A stretch of 64,000 bases of DNA from Streptomyces sp. HmicA12 (lineage in GTDB: Bacteria; Actinomycetota; Actinomycetes; Streptomycetales; Streptomycetaceae). The position numbers and the translations under genes are program-made. This document shows, in pieces, positions 1-6,662 of this stretch. Below the pieces are notes generated by a model. It worked only from the letters and a program-made list of their open reading frames with translations, was not told the DNA's origin and did not search any database. The stretch covers positions 79,275 to 143,274 of the forward strand of contig NZ_KB891813.1 in NCBI RefSeq assembly GCF_000373565.1. Reading direction: 5' to 3'. Numbering within the stretch: position 1 is the stretch's first letter; every line of letters begins with the position of its first letter.

Positions 1-757
1 CCCGAGCGACGACGAGGCGCGGCTGTTCGGACGCAGGGACGCCGCGACCCCCGCCGACCTGTGGCACGAGGCCGGTGAAGTCGCCGACGTGGCACGGAAG
101 TTGTGGGACAGCTGGGAGGACGACGCCGAGATCAGGGACGTCGACAGCGGGCGGTTCGTCGACCGGGAGAAGCTGCACCACGTCGACTTCGCGGGGCGGA
201 CCTTCTCGGTGCGCGGCCCGTCCATCGTGCCGCGGCCCCCGCAGGGCAACCCCGTCGTCGTCGTGGACGCCACCCAGCCGTACGCGTACGACGTCGCGGC
301 CCGGCACGCCGACGTCGCGCTCGTCGGCGTCCCCGACCCCGCCCAACTCGCCGCCGCCCGCGCCGGGTTGCGGCGCCGCGCCGCCGAGCACGGCCGGGAC
401 CCGGACGGACTGAGGGTGCTCGCCGCCCTGCGCGTCGACCTCGGCGCCGGCGAGTACGCCGCCCAGCCCGGGCACGGGGGCGGGCCGCTGCCGACCGGCG
501 AGGGGCCGGTCTACCGGGGCGGGCCCGTCGACCTCGCCGACCTGATCGCCGCCTGGTACCGCTCGGGCGCCGCCGACGGCTTCCACCTCACCCCGCTCGA
601 CCCGCGCCGCGACCTGGAACGCCTGGTCAACGGCACCGTGCCGCTGCTCCAGCACCGGGGCCTGTTCCGCACGTTCTATCCGGGCAGCACGCTCAGGGAG
701 CACCTGGGGCTCGCCCGGCCCGTCAGCCAGTACGCCACCGTCGGGGAGCGATCATGA
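1..757 (+). CDS. LLM-class flavin-dependent monooxygenase (5' end missing)
   Basis: This is the C-terminal part of a bacterial luciferase-like (LLM) flavin monooxygenase of the NtaA/SnaA/DszA group. The frame is open from the left edge, so the start and the N-terminal half of the barrel lie outside the window. The stretch LWDSWEDD, the loop around SGRFVDREKLHHVDF and the motif VPRPPQGNPVVV match the downstream neighbour and this family. Family enzymes use FMNH2 supplied by a reductase to oxidise small organic or sulfur compounds; the substrate here cannot be read. The stop overlaps the next start in an ATGA, which implies translational coupling. Confidence 0.85.
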   Translation, partial: PSDDEARLFGRRDAATPADLWHEAGEVADVARKLWDSWEDDAEIRDVDSGRFVDREKLHHVDFAGRTFSVRGPSIVPRPPQGNPVVVVDATQPYAYDVAARHADVALVGVPDPAQLAAARAGLRRRAAEHGRDPDGLRVLAALRVDLGAGEYAAQPGHGGGPLPTGEGPVYRGGPVDLADLIAAWYRSGAADGFHLTPLDPRRDLERLVNGTVPLLQHRGLFRTFYPGSTLREHLGLARPVSQYATVGERS

Positions 758-2082
758 CCCGCAACGTCCACCTCGCCGCCCATTTCCCGGGCGTCAACAA
801 CACCACCCTCTGGGCCGATCCCCGCTCGAAGTCCCAGATCGACTTCTCCTCCTTCGAGCATCTGGCCCGCACCGCGGAGCGCGGCCTGTTCGACTTCTTC
901 TTCCTCGCCGAAGGGCTCCGGCTGCGTGAGCAGAAGGGCCGCATCCACGACCTGGACGTCGTCGGACGCCCCGAGTCGCTCACCGTGCTGAACGCGCTGG
1001 CCGCCGTCACCGAACGGCTCGGGCTCGCCGCCACCGTCAACGCCACCTTCAACGAGCCGTACGAGATCGCCCGCCGCTTCGCCTCCCTCGACCACCTCAG
1101 CGGCGGCCGGGCCGCCTGGAACGTGGTCACCTCCTCCGACGCCTTCACCGGCGAGAACTTCCGCCGCGGCGGTTACCTCGATCGCGCGGACCGCTACACC
1201 CGAGCCGCCGAATTCGTCGACCTTGCACGGGAGTTGTGGGACGCGGGCACCGAGCGCCCGTTCCGCCACCACGGGCGGCACTTCAGCGTCGAGGGCGACT
1301 TCACCGTGCCGCGCCCGCCGCAGGGGCACCCCGTCGTCATCCAGGCAGGGGACTCCGCCGAGGGCCGCGAGTTCGCCGCCTCCACCGCCGACGTGGTCTT
1401 TGCCGGCTGGGGGTCCGGGGGTCGTCCCCCGGGAAGACACAGCACCCGGCACGGCACCCTGGAGGCCGGGCAGGCCTTCTACGCCGACGTGAAGGCGCGG
1501 CTCGCCCGGTACGGACGCGACGAGGACGACCTCAAGATCATGCCCGGGGTCACCGTCGTGCTCGGCGACACCGCCGCCGAGGCCCAGGAGAAGGCCGCCG
1601 GGATCCGGCGCCAGCAGGTCTCCGCGCAGACCGCGCTGCTCACCCTGGAGCAGGTGTGGGGCGTCGACCTCTCCTCGTACGACCCGGACGGGCCGCTGCC
1701 CGACATCGACCCGGTGCCCGAGTCCAACCTCTCCCAGGGCCGGACCCGGCGCGGCGACGTCCTGGAGATCGCCGAGAAGTGGCGGGCCCTGTCCCGCGCC
1801 AAGGGCCTGTCCATCCGGCAGACCGTGATCGAGACGACCGGCCGGCAGTCGTTCATCGGGACGCCCGACGCGGTCGCCGCCGAGCTCGACGCCTTCGTGC
1901 AGGGACGCGCCGCCGACGGCTTCATCCTCGTACCGCATCTGACCCCCGGCGGCCTCGACGAGTTCGTCGACCGGGTCGTCCCGCTGCTCCAGGAGCGGGG
2001 TGCCTTCCGCACGGAATACGAAGGCGCCACTTTGCGCTCTCACCTGGGACTCCGCACGCCTGAAAGGACCCTCACCGCATGA
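754..2082 (+). CDS. NtaA/SnaA/DszA-family FMN-dependent monooxygenase
   Basis: A complete 442-residue LLM flavin monooxygenase that starts at the ATG inside the ATGA overlap with the gene before it. The N-terminus (HLAAHFPGVNNTTLW), the conserved SGGRAAWNVVTS segment and the VPRPPQGHPVVIQAGDS motif are diagnostic of the NtaA/SnaA/DszA branch, which works with a separate flavin reductase on FMNH2. Codons 217-230 encode a Gly/Pro/Arg-rich tract (AGWGSGGRPPGRHS) carried by a palindrome. It interrupts what I would expect to be a continuous ADVVF-TRHGTLEAGQ segment and looks like an in-frame insertion. The substrate is unknown. Confidence 0.9.
   Translation: MTRNVHLAAHFPGVNNTTLWADPRSKSQIDFSSFEHLARTAERGLFDFFFLAEGLRLREQKGRIHDLDVVGRPESLTVLNALAAVTERLGLAATVNATFNEPYEIARRFASLDHLSGGRAAWNVVTSSDAFTGENFRRGGYLDRADRYTRAAEFVDLARELWDAGTERPFRHHGRHFSVEGDFTVPRPPQGHPVVIQAGDSAEGREFAASTADVVFAGWGSGGRPPGRHSTRHGTLEAGQAFYADVKARLARYGRDEDDLKIMPGVTVVLGDTAAEAQEKAAGIRRQQVSAQTALLTLEQVWGVDLSSYDPDGPLPDIDPVPESNLSQGRTRRGDVLEIAEKWRALSRAKGLSIRQTVIETTGRQSFIGTPDAVAAELDAFVQGRAADGFILVPHLTPGGLDEFVDRVVPLLQERGAFRTEYEGATLRSHLGLRTPERTLTA
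1402..1443 (+). repeat. Palindromic element inside the monooxygenase gene
   Basis: Within these 42 bases (14 codons) there is a hairpin at 1415-1432: CCGGGGG, loop TCGT, CCCCCGG. The encoded residues do not fit the surrounding family sequence. The length is a multiple of three, so the frame is kept. It resembles the short G/C palindromes scattered in Streptomyces intergenic regions. That it is an insertion is inferred from recalled family sequences, not from an alignment. Confidence 0.5.
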
Positions 2083-2837
2083 CCGACGCGACCGACGTCC
2101 CCGCCGCCGACGCCTTCGAGCAGTGGCAGGAGGAGCGGACAGCGTCCGTCTCCGCGCCCTACGGACCGCTCTCGCTCACCGGCACGCACTGGATCGACGA
2201 CCATCCGGACGGCCGACTTCCGGCCATCCCCGGCACCTGGCGGGTGGACGGGGACACCGTCGTGCGCACCCTGGACGGCGAGGAGACACGGCTCGGCGCC
2301 GACGCGACCGTCACCCTCGGCGAGCGGCGGCTCGTCGTCATCGTGCGCGAAGGGCTGTGGGGCGTACGGGACTTCGATCCGGCCTCGCCCGCCCGCACCG
2401 CCTTCGTGGGCATCGACGCCACTCCGTACGACCCGGACTGGTCGGTGGAGGGCCGGTTCACCCCGTACGAGGGGGGACACACGGACATCCGCGTCGAGAA
2501 CGCCGACGGCAGGAAGCGCGCGCTGGGGCTCGCCGGCGAACTGGCCTTCACGCTCGCCGGACAGGAGCACACGCTGCAGGTCGCGCAGCAGCCCGACGGC
2601 CGGCTGTGGGCCGTGTTCGCCGACGCCACCAGCGGGCGGAGCAGCTACCGGTTCCGCTTTCTGTACCCGCAGGCGCCCGACGCCGAGGGCCGCACCACCG
2701 TCGATCTCAACCGGGCGACGCTGCCGCCGTGCGCCTTCGCCGACCACTTCGTCTGCCCGTTCCCGCCCCCTGGCAACACGCTGACCGTGGGCGTCGAGGC
2801 GGGGGAGCGGAACCTGGCGACGGCCCCGTCCGTCTGA
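2079..2837 (+). CDS. DUF1684 domain protein
   Basis: A 252-residue soluble protein with no signal peptide or membrane segment. The N-terminal FEQWQEERTASVSAPYGPLSLTGTHWI and the late FADHFVCPFPPPGNTL segment are what I associate with DUF1684, a family of unknown function common in actinobacteria. It starts four bases inside the monooxygenase gene (ATGA), so it very likely works with the two LLM oxidoreductases, perhaps by handling their product. That role is inferred from context only. No hairpin followed by a T-run is obvious downstream. Confidence 0.8.
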   Translation: MTDATDVPAADAFEQWQEERTASVSAPYGPLSLTGTHWIDDHPDGRLPAIPGTWRVDGDTVVRTLDGEETRLGADATVTLGERRLVVIVREGLWGVRDFDPASPARTAFVGIDATPYDPDWSVEGRFTPYEGGHTDIRVENADGRKRALGLAGELAFTLAGQEHTLQVAQQPDGRLWAVFADATSGRSSYRFRFLYPQAPDAEGRTTVDLNRATLPPCAFADHFVCPFPPPGNTLTVGVEAGERNLATAPSV

Positions 2838-2984
2838 CTCCGTACCGGTCCAGCCCCGGCGGCGTACGCACCGTAGCCACGAAGCCGTCGGGGCATGCCG
2901 TCGTGTATGGGGAGATCTGGCGGAAGTCCGAAAGGCGCTCTTGTGCCGCGTAGTTGAGAGCCCGAATACTCCCGAACAGCGCTT

Positions 2985-3032
2985 GTCAGGGTCACGGCGT
3001 GTCCGGAATCCGGACCACTCCTCGTCCCTGAC
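2985..3032 (+). promoter_or_regulatory. Nested inverted repeats upstream of a streptogrisin gene
   Basis: The 255-base gap before the protease gene holds a 15-base palindrome at 3001-3015 (GTCCGGAATCCGGAC, 7-base arms). It is nested inside a wider inverted repeat, GTCAGGG at 2985-2991 and CCCTGAC at 3026-3032. It could be an operator or a structure in the mRNA leader; no protein is assigned to it. I see no gene in the gap. Confidence 0.4.
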
Positions 3033-3092
3033 CGCGCCTCACGGGCCCCGACCCCACGCGGGCCCCCGACTTCCCCTCGGGAGGAACGAGCA

Positions 3093-3995
3093 GTGAGGAT
3101 CAAGCGCACCACCCCCCGCAGCGGCATAGCGAGACGGACTCGGCTGATCGCCGCAGGTTCCGGTTTCCTGGCCGCGGCAGCGTTCGCCGTCCCCTCCGCA
3201 CACGCCGCGGAGACCCAGACGTTCAGTGCCACCCAGCTCACGCGGACCAGTGACGCGGTGCGCAGCGCCGACGTCGCCGGCACCGCGTGGTCCGTCGACG
3301 CGAAGACCAAGCAGGTTCTTCTCACCGTCGACAGCACGGTCTCGCAGGCCGAGATCAACAAGATCAAGAAGGAGGCCGGCAGCACCGCGGGAGCGCTCAA
3401 GATCGAGCGCACGTCCGGCACCTTCCAGCGCTACATCTCCGGCGGCGACGCCATCTATGCGAGTAGCTGGCGCTGCTCGCTGGGTTTCAACGTCCAGGAC
3501 AACAGCGGGAACTACTACTTCCTGACGGCCGGGCACTGCACCGACGGTGCGGGCACCTGGTGGTCCAACTCCGGGCACACCACGACCCTCGGCACCACCT
3601 CGGGGTCCAGCTTCCCGGGGAACGACTACGGGATCGTCAAGTACACCAACAGCACGGTGACCAAGTCCGGCACCGTCGGCAGCGTGGACATCACGCGTGC
3701 CGCCACGCCGTCCGTGGGCACCACGGTCACCCGGCGCGGCTCCACCACCGGCATTCACAGCGGCAGCGTCACCGCGCTGAACGCCACCGTGAACTACGGC
3801 GGCGGCGACATCGTCTCCGGCCTGATCCGCACCACGGTCTGTGCCGAGCCCGGCGACTCCGGCGGCCCGCTCTACGGCGGTTCCACCGCGTACGGCCTCA
3901 CCTCCGGCGGCAGCGGCGACTGCACGTCCGGTGGCACGACCTTCTTCCAGCCGGTCACCGAGGCGCTCAGCGCGTACGGGGTGCACGTGTACTGA
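3093..3995 (+). CDS. Secreted streptogrisin-type serine protease (S1, SGPB-like)
   Basis: A 300-residue pre-pro-protease of the chymotrypsin-like streptogrisin family. The GTG start is set by a GGGAGGA ribosome site just upstream. Residues 1-38 form a secretion signal with an Arg-rich front and AHA-A cleavage region. Residues 39-114 are the chaperone-like propeptide, and the mature enzyme probably starts at Ile115 (ISGGDAIY). The triad is visible: His148 in TAGHC, Asp178 in NDYG, Ser256 in GDSGGP. Length and C-terminus (TEALSAYGVHVY) match SGPB more closely than SGPA. It should be an exported general protease that removes its own propeptide. Confidence 0.95.
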   Translation: MRIKRTTPRSGIARRTRLIAAGSGFLAAAAFAVPSAHAAETQTFSATQLTRTSDAVRSADVAGTAWSVDAKTKQVLLTVDSTVSQAEINKIKKEAGSTAGALKIERTSGTFQRYISGGDAIYASSWRCSLGFNVQDNSGNYYFLTAGHCTDGAGTWWSNSGHTTTLGTTSGSSFPGNDYGIVKYTNSTVTKSGTVGSVDITRAATPSVGTTVTRRGSTTGIHSGSVTALNATVNYGGGDIVSGLIRTTVCAEPGDSGGPLYGGSTAYGLTSGGSGDCTSGGTTFFQPVTEALSAYGVHVY

Positions 3996-4072
3996 GCCCC
4001 GCGCTCATGCCCCATGTGTGTCATGTACGTCCAACGCACGTCCTTGTACGTTCGTGAACCGCAGCCAGCAGC

Positions 4073-4116
4073 GGGAGCCCCTGTCCGGTATTGCACCGGG
4101 CGGGGGCTCTCCCCTT
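4073..4116 (+). terminator. Hairpin downstream of the streptogrisin gene
   Basis: GGGAGCCCC (4073-4081) can pair with GGGGCTCTCCC (4103-4113) apart from a 2-base bulge, with a smaller CCGG/CCGG stem inside the loop. Only two T residues follow. It is a plausible terminator for the protease transcript that would also insulate the slipin gene. Confidence 0.5.
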
Positions 4117-4199
4117 GTGTCCCTCGTGGCGTTACCGTCGAAGCACGCGCCTGAACCACGCGCCTGTTGCGCCCACTTCGGACCCTGGGGGGCCGTGAG

Positions 4200-5093
4200 A
4201 TGGTCGAGGAACTGGTGGCGGCGGGAGTCGCCGTCTTCTGCGCCGGAGCGGTCTACGGGATGGCGGCGGCCCGTGTCGTCAAACAGTACGAGCGCGGGGT
4301 GGTGTTCCGGCTCGGCCGGCTGAGGTCGGCGGTGCGCGGGCCCGGGTTCACGATGATCGTGCCGTTCGTGGACCGGATCCGTAAGGTCAACATGCAGATC
4401 GTGACGATGCCGGTGCCCGCGCAGGACGGCATCACGCGCGACAACGTCACGGTGCGGGTGGACGCCGTCATCTACTTCAAGGTGGTCGACGCGGCCGAGG
4501 CCGTGGTCCAGGTGGAGGACTACCGGTTCGCCGTCTCGCAGATGGCGCAGACGTCACTGCGCTCGATCATCGGCAAGAGCGATCTCGACGACCTGCTGTC
4601 CAATCGCGAAAAGCTCAACCAGGGACTCGAGTTGATGATCGACAGCCCCGCCATCGGGTGGGGCGTGCAGATCGACCGGGTCGAGATCAAGGACGTGTCG
4701 CTGCCCGAGACCATGAAGCGGTCGATGGCACGGCAGGCCGAGGCCGACCGCGAGCGGCGGGCCCGCGTCATCAACGCGGACGCCGAGCTGCAGGCGTCCA
4801 GAAAGCTCGCGGAGGCGGCGCAGCAGATGGAGGCCACTCCGGCCGCGCTGCAACTCCGCCTGCTGCAGACCGTGGTGGCCGTCGCGGCGGAGAAGAACTC
4901 GACGCTGGTGCTGCCGTTCCCCGTGGAGTTGCTGCGGTTCCTGGAGCGGGCGACCCCGGGGGACGCGGCGCACGCCGCGAAGGCGGCCGTGCAGCAGCTG
5001 ACGGAGCTGGACAAGGAGGCCCCGGCCGCCGACGACGGCTCCGCGCCCCGGGCGGACCGGCCGTCCACAGCGGCGATTACCGGACAGGACTAG
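4200..5093 (+). CDS. Slipin / stomatin-like SPFH membrane protein
   Basis: A 297-residue SPFH (band 7) protein. An N-terminal hydrophobic segment (about residues 3-22) anchors it. The slipin signature follows: KQYERGVVFRLGRL, the GPGFTMIVPFVDRI turn, and a long alpha-helical region with AEADRERRARVINADAE, typical of a coiled-coil oligomerisation zone. The C-terminus is polar and acidic. Slipins form ring-like assemblies in membrane microdomains and often partner a NfeD-type protein, which is not next to it here. ATG 4200 was chosen because a G-run (4187-4192) lies at ribosome-site distance; a TTG further upstream is less likely. Confidence 0.9.
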   Translation: MVEELVAAGVAVFCAGAVYGMAAARVVKQYERGVVFRLGRLRSAVRGPGFTMIVPFVDRIRKVNMQIVTMPVPAQDGITRDNVTVRVDAVIYFKVVDAAEAVVQVEDYRFAVSQMAQTSLRSIIGKSDLDDLLSNREKLNQGLELMIDSPAIGWGVQIDRVEIKDVSLPETMKRSMARQAEADRERRARVINADAELQASRKLAEAAQQMEATPAALQLRLLQTVVAVAAEKNSTLVLPFPVELLRFLERATPGDAAHAAKAAVQQLTELDKEAPAADDGSAPRADRPSTAAITGQD

Positions 5094-5324
5094 TCCTTAC
5101 CCTCTGGCGCACGACGCGCGCGCGGAGTGTTTGCCAATGGGATCGACGTGGGGCGGCGCCCCGGCGCTCAAGGGGTGAGGGGCGTGGCGGAGTTGCCGCA
5201 CGCACGTCCTGAAGTCGACCTTGTGTGCCCCCTGTGACGGTCGGGATAGTGGGCGCGTCAGCCTCACGGATGCGGTCCACCCCCACATCGGGCCGTTTCC
5301 CTACCCCCCACAGGAGGACGTGAG

Positions 5325-6407
5325 TTGAAGCACCGACGCATACCCAAGCGGCGTGTCGCCGTGGTCGGAGCCGGGATCACCGCTCTGGTCGCCGCGGGCA
5401 TCACCTTCCAGACTGCGAACGCCAGCACCGAGACCCCGGACGTGGCGCTGAAGAACCTCTCCGTCGCGAAGGCCGGAAATCTCGCCTCGGCCCTGCACAA
5501 GGACCTCGGCGCGGACACGGCCGGCAGCTACTACGACGCCAAGGCGAAGCACCTGGTCGTCAACGTGCTGAGCGAGGACGTGGCGCAGGCCGTCGAGGCG
5601 GCCGGCGCGCGGGCCAGAGTCGTACAGAACTCCCTGGCCGCGCTGAAGAGCGCCCGTACGACCCTGAAGAGCGACGCGACGATCCCGGGGACCTCCTGGG
5701 CCACCGACCCCGCCACCAACAAGGTCGTCGTCACCGCCGACCGCACGGTCAAGGGCGCCGACTGGCAGAAGTTGAACCAGGTCGTCGACGGGCTCGGCGC
5801 CAAGGCCGAACTCCAGCGCACCCAGGGTGAGTTCAAGCCCTTCGTCGCGGGCGGCGACGCCATCTCCGGCGGCGGTGGCCGCTGTTCCCTCGGCTTCAAC
5901 GTGGTCAAGGACGGACAGCCGTACTTCATCACGGCGGGCCACTGCACCGAGGCGATCTCCACCTGGTCCGACTCCAGCGGCCAGGAGATCGGCGCCAACG
6001 AGCAGTCCAGCTTCCCGGACAACGACTTCGGTCTGGTGAAGTACACGGCGGACGTCCCGCACCCCAGCGAGGTGAACCTCTACAACGGCTCCGCCCAGCA
6101 GATCACCCAGGCCGGTGACGCGACCGTCGGTATGCAGGTCACGCGCTCCGGCTCCACCACCCAGGTCCACGACGGTTCGGTCACCGGACTCGACGCCACC
6201 GTGAACTACGGCAACGGCGACATCGTCAACGGCCTGATCCAGACCGACGTCTGCGCCGAGCCCGGCGACAGCGGCGGCTCGCTCTTCTCCGGCGACACGG
6301 CGATCGGTCTCACCTCCGGCGGCAGCGGCGACTGCACCTCCGGCGGCGAGACGTTCTTCCAGCCGGTCACGGAAGCGCTGTCCACGTTCGGCGCGGAAAT
6401 CGGCTGA
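5325..6407 (+). CDS. sprD: Secreted streptogrisin D-type serine protease
   Basis: A 360-residue pre-pro serine protease, closest to streptogrisin D among the sequences I remember. The start is a TTG placed 7 bases after a strong AGGAGG (5312-5317). A signal peptide runs to about residue 33, followed by a long propeptide to residue 173. The mature domain starts near VAGGDAI. The triad is His206 (TAGHC), Asp234 (NDFG) and Ser316 (GDSGGS). The long propeptide separates it from the SGPB-like paralogue upstream. It ends in a perfect terminator hairpin. The slipin gene between the two proteases is unrelated in sequence. Confidence 0.93.
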   Translation: MKHRRIPKRRVAVVGAGITALVAAGITFQTANASTETPDVALKNLSVAKAGNLASALHKDLGADTAGSYYDAKAKHLVVNVLSEDVAQAVEAAGARARVVQNSLAALKSARTTLKSDATIPGTSWATDPATNKVVVTADRTVKGADWQKLNQVVDGLGAKAELQRTQGEFKPFVAGGDAISGGGGRCSLGFNVVKDGQPYFITAGHCTEAISTWSDSSGQEIGANEQSSFPDNDFGLVKYTADVPHPSEVNLYNGSAQQITQAGDATVGMQVTRSGSTTQVHDGSVTGLDATVNYGNGDIVNGLIQTDVCAEPGDSGGSLFSGDTAIGLTSGGSGDCTSGGETFFQPVTEALSTFGAEIG

Positions 6408-6420
6408 CTCCAGCCTTTGG

Positions 6421-6454
6421 GTCCCGCCCCCGTTTCGCGGGGGCGGGACTTTTT
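6421..6454 (+). terminator. Rho-independent terminator after sprD
   Basis: A perfect 12-base-pair stem (GTCCCGCCCCCG, loop TTTCG, CGGGGGCGGGAC) is followed at once by five T residues. It ends sprD and separates it from the adhE control region. Confidence 0.92.
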
Positions 6455-6463
6455 CAGGAATTC

Positions 6464-6481
6464 TTGTGAAAACTTTCACAA
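6464..6481 (+). promoter_or_regulatory. Rex (NADH/NAD+ sensor) operator upstream of adhE
   Basis: TTGTGAAAACTTTCACAA is an 18-base palindrome with perfect 8-base arms around AC. It matches the Rex operator consensus TTGTGAANNNNTTCACAA described for Streptomyces and other Gram-positives. It sits 181 bases before the adhE start, after the sprD terminator. Rex leaves such sites when NADH rises, so adhE should be induced under oxygen limitation. Rex itself is not in this window. Confidence 0.88.
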
Positions 6482-6662
6482 AGGTGCAAGGGGCTTTGGT
6501 CCCGCCACGTTCTTGCAGGCGGGAGGGTGTTTCGGAGGTACTGGTCGACGATCGCAGGGACTTTGTTCCCCAGGGTTGAGGCCCTTTTCAGCCCGCCGGG
6601 AGACGCCTGGAGGTGTGGAATTGAGGCATCAGCGAAAAGGGTGCGAAAAAGGGAGTCCTGCC

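Noticed and set aside
1402..1443. Frameshift in the second monooxygenase
   Set aside because: The odd residues are bounded by normal family sequence in the same frame on both sides, so an in-frame insertion explains them better.
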